NCBI RefSeq assembly: GCF_030272615.1
Contig: NC_081409.1
Coordinates: 24,820,406 to 24,884,405, forward strand
Reading direction: 5' to 3'
Length of the DNA stretch: 64,000 bases
From: Cryptomeria japonica
Lineage: Eukaryota > Streptophyta > Pinopsida > Cupressales > Cupressaceae
Positions within the stretch are counted from its first letter, which is position 1, and every line of letters begins with the position of its first letter. A model generated the notes under the pieces. That model saw only the letters and a list, made by a program, of their open reading frames with translations, did no database searches and had not been told where the DNA came from. Shown here one piece after another: positions 1 through 10,622 of this stretch. Made by a program: the position numbers and the translations under genes.

Positions 1-117
1 TCCTCCTTTCTTTCTCTCCTTATTTAGGGGGGGGCTATCTATGTACATGGGTACCTAACATGGTTGCATTTGCCAGGACCCATATTTCCACCCACCTAAG
101 CTATGCTTAAGGGGGGG
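1..117 (+). other. 3' end of an LTR element's internal region with polypurine tract
   Basis: No open frame is visible. The stretch ends in a purine run (AAGGGGGGG, about 109-117) directly followed by TGTTAGTGTAGG. That is the usual arrangement of a polypurine tract just upstream of a 3' LTR. It is therefore read as the last part of the internal region of an element that begins before this window. Confidence 0.45.
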
Positions 118-1057
118 TGTTAGTGTAGGTTTTTTATTTTCCTTATGTTAGGGGATATTTATTTTTCCTACACATATATTATTTAAGCTTTCTTAGGTTA
201 ATAGGAGTGGTTTATATGAGGACATGTAGCGAAATGATTTAGCTACATGTGTAACTCTCCACCTCACATGGGTAGTTGAGTTACACACCCTCTTTTGGCT
301 TGTTGTGTCACCTCTCATAACCACTATTTTGTCATTTCCTAAGTGGGTTATGGGGTAGTTGGGTTTCACACCCTCTTTTGGCCTTATGTTCCAACTTTCT
401 CAACTCCTTTTTTGTCTTCATGTAAGGAGGTTATGCACATGTTTTGGCATTTACCAAGAAGGTAAAACCTCCCACTTTTTATGGGGAATAGGAGTTAATG
501 CACCCCTTGGATGTATATGCTTATATTTTTCTATATAATAAGTACTATACTCTCACCTTCACTAGTCAAGTTATTGAAGTGATAGCTTGGTGAGGGTCTT
601 CTCCAAATTCTCCTCTTTGTCTCTATTTCTCTCTCATATTGAAATTATCTTCATTCAGCTATTTTGATCTTTGATCATCCGTTGTGTGAGGAGTTGCATG
701 TGATCTATGACCGACATCAGATCTTGGCTCGATTCTCGCTTCTCGTAGAATCTCACAAATTTTAGCTTAATTGCATCTTCATTCTAGCTTATTTTCTAGA
801 ATAATCATGAAATCATGTAGCTTAATCATGCTATCATTGTTAGATCATGCATCTTCATCATTTAAATCCTCCATCTAAGAGTAGTCAAGTCACAAGAATT
901 TGCATAGCAAGATCTGAGAGCAAAATTCATACTCGCATTTACTAGGAGGCAATAGATCGCTTAGTTATGGTTTTAGCTTTCTTTGATTTAAATTCACTAC
1001 CCATGCTTGTAATGATCTATTGAGTGTTTTGTGTTTGCAGGTACAGGTACACTTCAT
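118..1057 (+). repeat. LTR (probably 3' or solo), family not recognised
   Basis: It starts with TG directly after a purine run. It has a TATA-like stretch (TATATAATA, 532-540) followed by a pyrimidine-rich leader, as in an LTR promoter with U3-R-U5 order on the plus strand. Two repeated blocks at about 290 and 370 share the string CACCCTCTTTTGGC. The right end is uncertain: sequence belonging to a different element is recognisable from about 1058, and a possible terminal CA lies at 1038-1039. No second copy exists in the window to fix the boundary. Confidence 0.5.
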
Positions 1058-3990
1058 AGGCACGACACAATCAAGCCAAAATAAAAACTATTGAGGATCT
1101 AGGGTTAACTAGTATCCTATACATACTGGAATTCAAAGATAAGGTAATCAAATATGTTTTGAGTAGGGTTGACAATGAGTTTATCTAGATGGATCGGCCC
1201 TAAATGATCACAAAGGAAGCTATTAAAAAAGTCACCGGCTTACCCAAAGTTGGACAAGAACCTAGCAAGAAGATCTCCAACACTGCGGTTCAGAAGCTCA
1301 CCGACATAACCCATGATGGTAGATCGATGAGGATCAACACAATCAAGGATACATATGTGAAGTTTGCAAGCATGATAATCAGTTACAAGGTAACTCAATC
1401 TAGCTGATTGAATTCTATTGCTAGTTCTGGCATCCATGTTGCACATTGTATGCTGAGGAATGATGGTAAATATGACTTGTGTGAATGGTTGAGAAGTGAA
1501 CTAATGTTAAATCTTGGAAAGATTAAGGGTGTTGATAAAGGAACCTCCAGGTTTGGAAATCTCATTCTTTGTCTGATTCTTTACTTCATAAATGAGCTAC
1601 CTAGTTTAGGGAAGAAGCGTTGGGCTCATGAAATACCGATAGGTATGCAAATCAAGGAAACAATCACCTGTCTAGGTACCGACAGAGATGAAAAATTTTG
1701 GGGTTATTTCAAAACATTTTAGGAAAACATGAGACAAAGGGAGAGAATATCAAAGAAAATTGTGGAAAAGTACTCCATTGATATCTGTTTTATGGTGAAG
1801 ATTGATGAAACTCTTATGGAGGTAGAGGAACCAAGGACCATATGGGTCACTGAGCTTGGATATGAAGTGGAAGATAGAATTTTTGAACTTTATGCATGAA
1901 TGTTGCTTGAAGCTCCATTGGATGACAAAACATAACACTTTGGTATTGCTGAAGAAAAGGCTCTTGAAGTCAAGATTGGCTTTGACAAGAAGAGAAGAGA
2001 GAAGAAAATATATAAGATGTCATCATATATACAAAATCTAATCTATAAGATAGATATAGAACTGGGTTCTAGATCCAAACTCACAATAGAACCGGTAGTG
2101 GCTAGTGCTCCAGAGGTGAAGAAGCCTAAAAATTATGTTTCTCCTATCACTTATGATTTTGATCCTGAGGAAAACCAACCTCTAGCATTTAGAAGGGTAT
2201 AGAGGAAGAAAGTAGACCAGCCTCCGGTAGAGGAGAAGAAGGTATAGCCTAGGAGGAAGCTTGTGAGAAAAGTTACAAAACCTACTGCACCCCCACCTTC
2301 GGCAAGGAAACCTATTCAGAAGAGGAAACCAGTTACATCCACTCCGGCAATCCCCAACAAAAAGAAGAAGAGTGATGATGTTACTGAATCTGGTAAGGCT
2401 ACAATCACCTGTGTTGAATTGATTGATGAGATAACAAAGGATGGAATTTTGAAGAATGTCTCCATTTATTATGAAGATTTAGAGGATAATGAGAAAAATG
2501 AGATTGAAGAGGCAATTTTGTTACACATAGATATATATAAGAAAGCCTTAGTAGAAATTTTGAAGAAAATTCCTCTATCACTGTACAATAAATTAGATGC
2601 TAGAAGACTTGATGCAATCAAGAGGGATAGAGAAATCAAGGAAGTAGAACTTCTGAGTATGTGTGGATCAATAAACAATGAGGAAATACAACGATACATT
2701 GATGTTGCAAATAGAGCAGTTTTTAGTAGCAAACCCTGACAAATAAGTCTAATGATAGGTAGAGTTAATGAGGTAGTAAATGAGACCAGAGATGGTTGGA
2801 CCAAATTCTTCCAAAAGAATCCTGATTTTCTCACCTTCCAAGAAGAATTTGTAAAAGAAACAACTTCCACCATCCCATACAGATCTAAAGGGAAAGGTAT
2901 TTTGGGTAGTCCATCTCCAATTTTGAATAAACCGATAGAAACTATAAGTATACAGACACCACCGGCAGTAAAGGAGAGTGTACAGTCAATACTGACAGAG
3001 ACAACTTTTGTGCAAGGCAATGTACAAGGTACTGACAATATTATGGACAATACTCCACCAACAGTAATTGATACTGCACAAAGTGGCAAAGCTATCAGTG
3101 CTAAGGAGGATAAGGCAAAGGGAACTAAGACTATACCGGCAGTAAATATTGATTCCCTGGTAAAGGTTTTGGAAATTGACACTTCTCAAGTTGAGAAGAA
3201 ATCAATCATTGAAATGAGTCCCACTAAGTTAATGATGATGGCTACTCAAAAACTAATAAAGGAGGGATTGACAAATAAAGGAATAATAGATCACTCAATC
3301 ACAGTTTTGTACAAATTAATTCCTGATTGTAAGATTGAAAATGAAGCAAGCCCTTCCGGAAAGCTTAAGATATTAATTGAGCATATATCTAACAAATTTC
3401 AATCTTTGAGGTAGATTTCAAACCAAAAGGCACTTGAGAGATTTACTGTGACTAAGACAGCCGCCTTTGACCAAATCATTGAAACAGAGAAGAAGAAAAT
3501 TGAAGTAAAATTGATTCTTATTGAGAATTGGTTGAAACAGTGTACAAATATCTACATGGTTTGTTGTAACATTGAAACACTTATAGCTAATGTAGATAGA
3601 AGATTAAAGGAATTACATGATATGATAGCTAACATTGCAAATTCATTTGATGGATTGACCTCACTAACAACATCTATTGATGGTCAAATTTTGTCTTTGG
3701 AGAACCAAATTTTTTCTTTTGAAAAGGAGAGAGAAAAGATCATTCGGAGAGAAAGGAGTCTTAGAGGTTTGGTGAGTCCACGATTGGATTCACTCGGTGT
3801 ACATAAGAGAGAATGTATGGATATGATTGCTAAGCCCACACTGGCATAAGCCTCAAAGAAGGAAACACTTGCACACTTACTAAGTGGACTGGTATCCATA
3901 TCTGATACTTTCAAATCTGGCTGGGATACATATTTACAGTTGCTGAACAAGGCTTACCCAAAATTTTTAAAATTGGTTAAGCTCCAGTAA
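1058..3990 (+). pseudogene. Decayed extra (env-like position) ORF of a copia-type element
   Basis: One reading frame (frame 1) stays coherent from about 1058 to a natural TAA at 3988-3990, roughly 975 codons, with no frameshift but eleven in-frame stops (1186, 1201, 1405, 1720, 1897, 1933, 2200, 2245, 2737, 3412, 3847). The N-terminal part carries an ordered segment (ITKEAIKKVTGLP, then DGRSMR, then YDLCEWLRSEL). The middle is rich in Lys/Pro, and the C-terminal part is Lys/Glu-rich and probably coiled coil. I recognise it only as a type of extra ORF seen in plant retrotransposons; the function is unknown. Its place, immediately upstream of polypurine motifs and a 3' LTR and on the same strand, is where env-like ORFs sit in Sirevirus-type copia elements. 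The 5' end is cut off by the LTR at 118-1057, and gag and pol are missing. Confidence 0.7.
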
Positions 3991-4041
3991 ATTCTTTTAC
4001 ACATATTATTTCAATTATTTCACCAGTCTTTGGCATTGATA

Positions 4042-4215
4042 CAAAAGGGGGAGTGTATATATGTGAAAAATATCAAAAAAATATCGGACAAAATAATATG
4101 GGAAGGATATCAGATAGAGTGTATTGCTCAGGGGGAGCATGTGTCATATTTCAGTTGAACTGGGAGGGAATTCCTTTTTAACATGAGTGTTGCCATCAAT
4201 GCCAAAGGGGGAGAT
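4042..4215 (+). other. Cluster of three polypurine-tract-like motifs
   Basis: Three copies of an AGGGGGAG-type motif occur at about 4045-4053, 4128-4135 and 4204-4213. The last one directly abuts the LTR start at 4216. Repeated polypurine motifs upstream of the 3' LTR are characteristic of the Sirevirus branch of copia elements. The same pattern recurs at 37925-38203 and, on the other strand, at 24470-24780. Confidence 0.6.
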
Positions 4216-5157
4216 TGTTGGCAATTGACACTCATTGGATTCATATGTTGTCATTGATGGAAACAACATTTTATATGGCAACAAGATTCCATAGAAGTCA
4301 TACACTAGCATTTGGAGGTATTCACCATTAGACATTGGCATTGGAGAAATCAAGGCAAACAGCGGCACCAACACTAACATCCAACACTTTAGGTAAGCTG
4401 ACATTAGCAAGTCTTATTTGTAAAATCATTTTGTAATTATTGTATAAGGTCGACATTGTATATCTTTTGTAATGCATTGTAAGTCGACATAAGTCATATT
4501 GTTTGTGAAGGGTATATAGGTCAGTTTGTTAGGTCATTATGAGATATAAGAAATATATGAGAGATATATGATAGAGATGTGAATACGATTATGGGTATAT
4601 GCAAAGGATATGTATGTAGATCATTTGTATGTGGATTTTATATCATGGAATGATCTGTAAATATTTTGTAAGACATTCTTGGAAAGAAGGAGATACCGGT
4701 AGAAGGTTTAGGGTTTATGAATTGGTACATAATAGAGCTTTAACTGGAACTCTTTTTGGAATTGCAAATATATTTTGTTAGTTCACCAGTACTATTTTAT
4801 TTCAGCAGAAGCTTGTAGTCAATGAGACTCTTTTGTGTTGAGTAGTGTGCTCTAGGCAGTGTGGCTTCCTGCATGTGCAGGCCCCCATGCTATGTAATAT
4901 CTTTCATATGGCTAGTGAATTGATATTGTGGGTCACAAATCCCACCATGGTTTTTCCTCTTTGAGGTTTTCCATGTATAAATTTTGTGTGTTATGGTGTT
5001 CATTTATGTGGATGGTTTATTTTGTTCTTGTTATATGTTTCTTCATTTACCATTTTATACGTGTATGTTGTAAAAGGTTAAAATCTTGTGTTACCGGTAG
5101 AACATTGGTTCACCCCCCCCCCCCTCTTAGTGTTCTTGGGTTCATTGTATTCTAATA
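4216..5157 (+). repeat. 3' LTR of the truncated copia element
   Basis: It begins TGTTGGCAATTGACACTC right after the last polypurine tract. It ends in a poly-C run (5112-5124) followed by CTCTTAGTGTTCTTGGG and CTAATA, where CTAACA would be expected. The poly-C plus CTCTTAGTG-type end is shared with the other copia LTRs in this window (33620-33663, 39225-39263, 40766-40829, and LTRs A' and B on the minus strand). The length is about 0.94 kb. The end was placed by analogy with these relatives because no partner LTR remains. Confidence 0.65.
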
Positions 5158-5159
5158 GA

Positions 5160-5799
5160 TGGTTGACTGAGGTTGACCCAATGACATAAAGATAGATTCT
5201 AAGAACATGGATCATACGGGATGAATCAATTTCTACTTGGTTGAAAGGAGAGGTACTACAGATAGAGATTGGATATTTGGACACACTAAATATGGTAGTT
5301 TGTAGTACAATCTGAAATGGTTACATGTAGAGATGAGATATGACTGTATTTAATGGAGAACAAGTTGTAGAATACTAAGTGGCTCCAAAAAGATCTGAAG
5401 ATCTTCTATCAATGGGATATGATAGCCATGAGAATATTAAAAAATCTCTAGTTGACAGGACATCAAGACATGGGGAAGGTGAAGATTACTAATTCTAGGA
5501 ATATGATATTAGAGTTAAATTCAAAAATAGAAGAAGAATGATGGTGGCCAAGTAGGTTGTAGAGTAGATTTCTTAGAGGCTCAAAAATTACTTTTGAATG
5601 TCCTTTTGGAGGGAAAGTTTGTGATGTTTGTAGAAGACTAAAAAGAGTAGTTAAGCAGTAGGTGAATGATCAGAGTGATAGAGAGAATGTATTGAGCTAT
5701 GTAAAGTGAAAAAGAGAAGAAACTAGAGACTATAAGATATACTATACAAGCAAATATCGTAGCAGGAGAGTCACATAGAGTCTACTAGTTAGAGAGCAC
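5160..5799 (+). pseudogene. Decayed coding remnant, unrecognised
   Basis: Between two LTRs there is sequence that still reads as protein in two successive frames. 5160 to about 5300 reads in frame 0 (segments WLTEVDP, ILRTWIIRDESISTWLKGE). About 5350 to 5790 reads in frame 1 (FYQWDMIAMRILKNL, then SRFLRGSKITFECPFGGKVC, then CDVCRRLKRVV). The stops are of the CAG/CAA/CGA-to-stop type. The paired cysteines (FECPFGGKVCDVC) could form a zinc site. I do not recognise the family. It is probably part of an older transposable element, and a chance open frame is the alternative. Confidence 0.35.
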
Positions 5800-6555
5800 T
5801 GAAGGAACACAATGCACCACTGACAGGGGGGTGAATTAGTGGTTATCAAGAAAAACTTTTTAAGCTTCTAAAAGATCTAAGAATTAATAACTTTAATCAC
5901 AAGACTATGAGTACAGACATTGAGAAAATCAACACACACATAAGAGGCAACCCATAACACAAGTGCATATGAGGAAAACTCATGGTGGGGAAAAACCTCA
6001 TAAGAAATGTTGTAGGAGTCTATTGCTCCAATCCAACCTCACAAGAAAAAATCAAATTACAACATTTAGGGCACCAACCCAAGGAGCAACAACCCCTATA
6101 GTTTATGGGCACTGACCCCTAGCTCTGAGCACCCACTCAAAGATTACAATGAGCATAGATTGAAAATACAAGTTATATACCTTGTTGCAAATGAGGTTTT
6201 GCAACACCTTACTAGTTTCCTCTTGTCTTTCTTCTCTTTTCTCTCTACTCATTGTTCTGATATGCTTTCCTTTTGCTACTCTTTCTACCTCTGCTCTTAT
6301 TCTCTACTCATTGTTATGCTTTGCTTTCCTTATGCTGCTCTTTCTTCCTCTGCTCTCTGCTCTCTATCTTCTACTCATATCACTTCTCCCTCTTTGCCTC
6401 AGCTTCACCTTTCTCAAACTATTCTACTCTCAATATTTTGCTTCTATAGTTGCTCTCTTTGCTCTGTTACTAGAATTTCTCTCTCTCTAACTCACTATAT
6501 ATACCATAGAAATTCTTCCCCATTCTCAATCTCTCCTCTTTTCTTGGCATCAACC
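5800..6555 (-). repeat. Copia LTR A', left segment (R/U5 end)
   Basis: Read on the minus strand, this is the 3' end of an LTR: a pyrimidine-rich stretch, a CACCCCCCTGTCAGTGG-type end and a terminal CA at 5800. It is homologous to the corresponding part of LTR B (22032 to about 22700), sharing the AGGAGTCTATTGCTCCAATC-type block and the repeated 'hexanucleotide plus GAGCACC' blocks. G1 inserted at 6555/6556. The rest of this LTR resumes at 19104/19109. Confidence 0.7.
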
Positions 6556-7555
6556 TGAAGAGGGGAAAATGGAATGAAAGGTTAGATGATAAAAAACACA
6601 ATGAAATGAGTAAGAAAACACTAAAACATCAAAAGATCATTTATACCTTCCTATTTACCTTCCCCTTCGGATTGAGCTTGATGAAGTGGATGATGAGGAT
6701 GCACCCTTGATGCTCCACTTGATGTGCTCATTTCTTGATTTGGATGTGGATTGATCTCCTTTGCTCAACCAAATTAATGAATTATTGGATTGGATTTGGA
6801 TGATGGATAGAAGAATTTGATAATGGAGGATTATGAAGACATGATAGAGGGATGATTAGAAGAGGATGAGAGGAGAAAAGAGTAGCATAAGAATTCCATA
6901 GAAGATGTCAATTCAGATCAAGGAGAAATAGGCAGCATGACAATGCATGAGAGGTGGATGATTTGTGAGGAGAATAGGCTCCAATTTATAGATTGGAGAA
7001 GGCCAATGGAGGGCCAAGATTGATTGGAGATAGAAGGAATGGATCAAGGGTGCCTTGGGAAAATAAATAAGAATATAAAATTCCTTGGAAAAAGGGGGGA
7101 GAAATTTGAATTTCAAACATGAGGAATTAAAAATTCCAAAATGAGGATGCATTGAGGGATTCAAAGAAATTTGAATTTCTTTGAGAGACTCAATGTTGAT
7201 GTGACATGAGTGGGAATTAAAAATTGAGGGATAATGATAAGCATGATTATGAGAGATTCTAAAAGGATTAATTAGGTTGAGTGGGATTAGGAAAAGTGAT
7301 TTGTAGAAATCACATGACTAGGTTAATTAATTAGAATTAATTAACTGAGTGGGTTTAGAGTAAATAATTATTGGAGGGGACTTTAGAAGAATAAGGGAAT
7401 AATTAATTTATTTGATAAATTAATTATTGGACAATAGTGACAAGATTAATTAAATTAGATTTAATTAACACTGAGAAGAATAAGGATAACACAATTAATT
7501 AATTAATTGTGTTGATAGGCTTAAATTAATTAAATATTAATTTTAGGTGTCTATA
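6556..7555 (-). repeat. G1 3' LTR
   Basis: This is a 1,000-bp LTR. On the minus strand it starts TATAGACACCTAAAATT (the partner has TGTAGACACC) and ends CCCTCTTCA. A minus-strand TATA box (TATAAATT) occupies 6983-6990. The copy at 18152-19103 is clearly homologous along its whole length but has a roughly 50-bp net deletion and many substitutions, so the insertion is not recent. Confidence 0.85.
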
Positions 7556-7565
7556 TTTTGCCTCT

Positions 7566-7602
7566 CTTTGATATAGCATTGTGAAATGATGTTATATCAA
7601 AG
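7566..7602 (+). other. Conserved 14-bp hairpin beside the G1 3' LTR
   Basis: Arm 7566-7579 (CTTTGATATAGCAT) pairs with 7589-7602 over 14 bp with one G-T wobble. The same structure with different bases occurs at 45583-45618 (G2) and 61972-62007 (G3). The left arm overlaps the complement of the polypurine tract. Confidence 0.7.
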
Positions 7603-7833
7603 AAGAATAAAATATAGTGGAAGAAAAGGATAAGGACTAGTAGCATGATGCCCCAGTCATGAGATGAAGAAAAGGATAAGGACTAGTAGCATGATGCCCC
7701 AGTCATGAGATGAGGAAGAATGATGAGGAGGAAGCAGCGGTATGCCCCCTCGAGAGGACATGCGAGTTTGAAGAATAGGGGTGTGCTCTTGAAAGGAATT
7801 AGAAGAATAAGTGATGAAGATAATGAAAGAGGG
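7603..7833. other. G1 internal spacer with CTCGAGAG stem
   Basis: No gene is visible. A short direct repeat (AGGATAAGGACTAGTAGCATG and following bases) occurs twice, at about 7627-7660 and 7672-7710. The string GCCCCCTCGAGAG (7744 onward) is also found in G2 (45667) and G3 (62065), each time followed about 30 nt later by a complementary CTCT string. Confidence 0.5.
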
Positions 7834-8203
7834 TGAGAGAGTTGAGAAACACAACACCACATGAGCCCAAATGATCTCTACAAGCTGAATAACTTGTTAT
7901 AAGAAGAAGCAAGGAAGCAAATAACAAATAAAACAAATACACAGAAAATATGCTCAAAAATATGAGAGCTCAATATTCACAAAATGTGTAATGTGCTAGT
8001 CCTTACAATATAAAAGAAATAATTCAACCTTTCATAGGTCAAGAAACCCTAAATAGGAAAACCTAGGTTTGCACATAATAATTAATAAAAGAATTAATTA
8101 TTATGCACCTAAAGTTAGCTTAAGTGTAAAAGAAATAAAGGGGACTTAAATAATTAAACAAATATTGTTTAATTAATCAAGTAAATACCCGAATACTCTA
8201 ACA
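7834..8203 (-). repeat. 3' LTR of the nested small copia-like element
   Basis: This 370-bp LTR is homologous to 10242-10617. On the minus strand it starts TGTTAGAGTATTCGGG and ends CTCTCA. The two copies differ by scattered substitutions and small indels. Confidence 0.8.
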
Positions 8204-10230
8204 CCACACCTTAAGCTAGACTTAGGGAGAAGCTAAAACCTAGAACAAGTATTGAAAGCAAGAAAGATGGGTCCCGACAATAAGGCCTGATCAGGTACCC
8301 AAATACAACCAAATCTCTATGAACCAGAGAAATAGAGAAAAACACATGGGAACAAAACTCTACTCCAAACAGAGATGGAAAAAGCAAGAAGAAGGACTAA
8401 AAAAGCCTCAAAACAAGAATGTTCCAAAAGATAGGAACAAGAGAAGATCAAAAGAATCACTGAAGCATGAAGAACCTGCAAACACTATCGAAGAATAACT
8501 GTTGATCTGAAGAATCTCCACTAAAATAGAACATGACCAGGTAGAGAAGACTTTAATTTGTATGAGTGCCCTCAAATGACACTACTCGAATCAGAAGAAA
8601 AACAAGGAAAGCAATTGAACTCGAAGATATAGATGGCATGAGAAACCAAAGCCTAAAGAGCTGATCAATTGAACCACAAAAGCATTAGAACCAATAGGAC
8701 AAACCTCCCCATAATGTTGAAGAGGGAGAGGGATAGGTACACTGAAAAGAATGACCAACAAGAGTTGTATGACAAAGAGTCAGGAACATCAAAGGTGCTG
8801 AGAAAGTACATAGTGTTGTTGAAGGAACACTCACTTGAAACACAACATAAGGCTAATGTCAGGGAAGGAATACTCACTGGACAAAGGTAGATGGCAAACA
8901 AAAGGTAAACATCAACCCCCTCATGGCACTTTATAAGTAGTGCATGTAAAATAAGGCACAAGATGTGCAAGATCCCAAGTAAATAATGCATAATGGTACT
9001 TTATCTCAGTGCGTTTGCATAAATGAAGCTACAATGAGAAGAATACTGGAAATAGAAAGGAGAACCAAAATAGAGACATCCCACTCAGAGAAGACACCCC
9101 AGGACCTGAAACAACCAAGATATCCACAAAGTGCTGAAAAAGAAAAAAAACTGAAGAAAAACTCATATGGCTGAAAAGTACACAGAACAAGCTTTCCAAC
9201 GATTTAAACTTTTTGAAAAATGGAGTTTGGATGCTCATTTTATGGCTCCCGGAGTGAAAAAAAGAGACACTACTTTGAATGGAAACACACATAGCCAAAT
9301 AGAAAAATTGGAAAAAAATTCCAACATCACAAGGTCCGGCTCAGAACCACCTTTCCGATACCTATTTGTTTTCAAAAAAATGACTCCGTATGCCCAAGAT
9401 ATGAGAAAAAAACCAAACCCCCCTGTAAAACAAGAGGGAGGGATAGTCTGGTGGCGGGAGTGGGCGGAGGTGGCCCATGGGTGGCATAGTGGTGGTAGCC
9501 GAGTGGCACGATGGTGGCCAAGTGGTGGTTTCCGGAAGGCGAGGTTATCGGCAGGCAGACCGGGGGCCAGCAGCGTCGGGGAGAGACTGGCAGGGGCCAG
9601 TAGCAGCGGGGAGAGGCCGATGGTGGCCAGCAGTGGCTGGGAGAGGCCGATGACAGTGGGAAGAGGTCGGTGAGCCGACAGGATGGGGCCAGTGGGGGCC
9701 GGAGGAGACCGGCGGATGGCCATGCGAGGCTTGAGCCCAGAGCTAGTAATAACGTCCTCCTGCAATACCAAGGGCCCCACGATACCCTACGTATCGTGCG
9801 AACCCCCAAAAAAAGATTTTTTTTTTTAGAAACAAAAAACTTTTCCTTTTCACCTTTTACAATATTTTTTTTATTTTTTATTTTTCCAATGATTTTTTTC
9901 AAAAAATAAAAAATTCGGCCTGCATGCCATAAAAAGGCCAAAAACTATTTTTCTTTTGAAATTTTTTTCTCAAACTGCATGTCAAGGACATATGGCCTGG
10001 TACTGGAGAAAAAACACCCCCAGAGCCTCAGAAGCAAAAAAAGGTCAAGTTTTATATGACTATAGGGGTTTTTGGGCCTTCTGAGCATGATGGTGAGGTT
10101 CATTTAGGCCGAAAGTGCTCAGAAAAAAAAAGCCTATCCCTAAGTGCATAAAAAAAACTTCTTGAAACCCCAAATCTGCTTCCAATGCAAAAATTCTCAA
10201 AAACAAGAATAGATAGTTGCAGATCTAAAT
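8204..10230 (-). other. Internal region of the small copia-like element
   Basis: No protein family is recognised. Short frames here are low-complexity. A GC-rich block at about 9440-9740 is built of imperfect repeats of GGCCAGCAGC plus GGGGAGAGGCC on the plus strand (C-rich on the transcribed minus strand). It is followed by A/T homopolymer tracts at 9800-9910. The base composition of this block is quite unlike the AT-rich surroundings. Confidence 0.55.
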
Positions 10231-10241
10231 CTCTGATACCA
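10231..10241 (-). other. Primer binding site (initiator tRNA-Met type)
   Basis: The minus strand reads TGGTATCAGAG, directly adjoining the end of the 5' LTR at 10242. This matches the usual copia primer site, complementary to the 3' end of initiator tRNA-Met, and fixes the element's orientation. Confidence 0.85.
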
Positions 10242-10617
10242 TGAAAGAGTTGAGAAATACAACCCCACAAGAGCCTGAAGATCTTCTGCAAGATGAATAA
10301 TCTATTACAAGGAGAAGCAAGGAAGCAAAATAATTTGAAAAACAAAAAACACAAGAAAATATGCTCAAAAGATGAGAGCTCAATATTCACCAAAAAATGT
10401 ATTGTGATAATCCCTTCTTACAATACAAAGAAAGAACTCAACCTTTAATAGGTCAAGAAATCCTAAAAAGGAAAACCTAGGTTTGCACATAATAATTAAT
10501 AAAAGAATTAATTATTACGCACCTAGAGTTAGCTTAAGTGTAAAAGAGATAAAGGGAACTTAAATAATTAAACAAATATTGTTTAATTAATCAAGTAAAT
10601 ACTCGAATACTCTAACA
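10242..10617 (-). repeat. 5' LTR of the nested small copia-like element
   Basis: This 376-bp partner of 7834-8203 is bounded by the primer site on one side and the GAGGG target duplication on the other. Confidence 0.8.
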
Positions 10618-10622
10618 GAGGG

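Larger units (their letters stand above)
7834..10617 (-). mobile_element. Small non-autonomous copia-like element nested in G1
   Basis: LTRs at 7834-8203 and 10242-10617 have TG/CA ends and a perfect 5-bp duplication GAGGG (7829-7833 and 10618-10622). On the minus strand the 5' LTR is followed at once by TGGTATCAGAG, the standard initiator-tRNA-Met primer site. The other end has AAGGTGTGG before the LTR start. The internal region is only about 2 kb with no recognisable gag or pol, so it depends on enzymes from elsewhere. It is 2.8 kb overall, intermediate between TRIM and LARD classes. Confidence 0.85.

Noticed and set aside
2469-3182. 237-residue hydrophobic frame on the minus strand
   Set aside because: It is the antisense shadow of the decayed extra ORF, which is coherent over 2.9 kb on the plus strand and ends at an LTR.
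6160-6558. Leu/Ser-rich membrane protein frames
   Set aside because: They arise from the pyrimidine-rich part of LTR A'. The homologous part of LTR B has different, non-matching frames.
9235-9941. Pro/Leu-rich frames through the GC-rich island
   Set aside because: Overlapping frames in several phases arise from GC-rich repeats. No motif was found and the region is an element leader.
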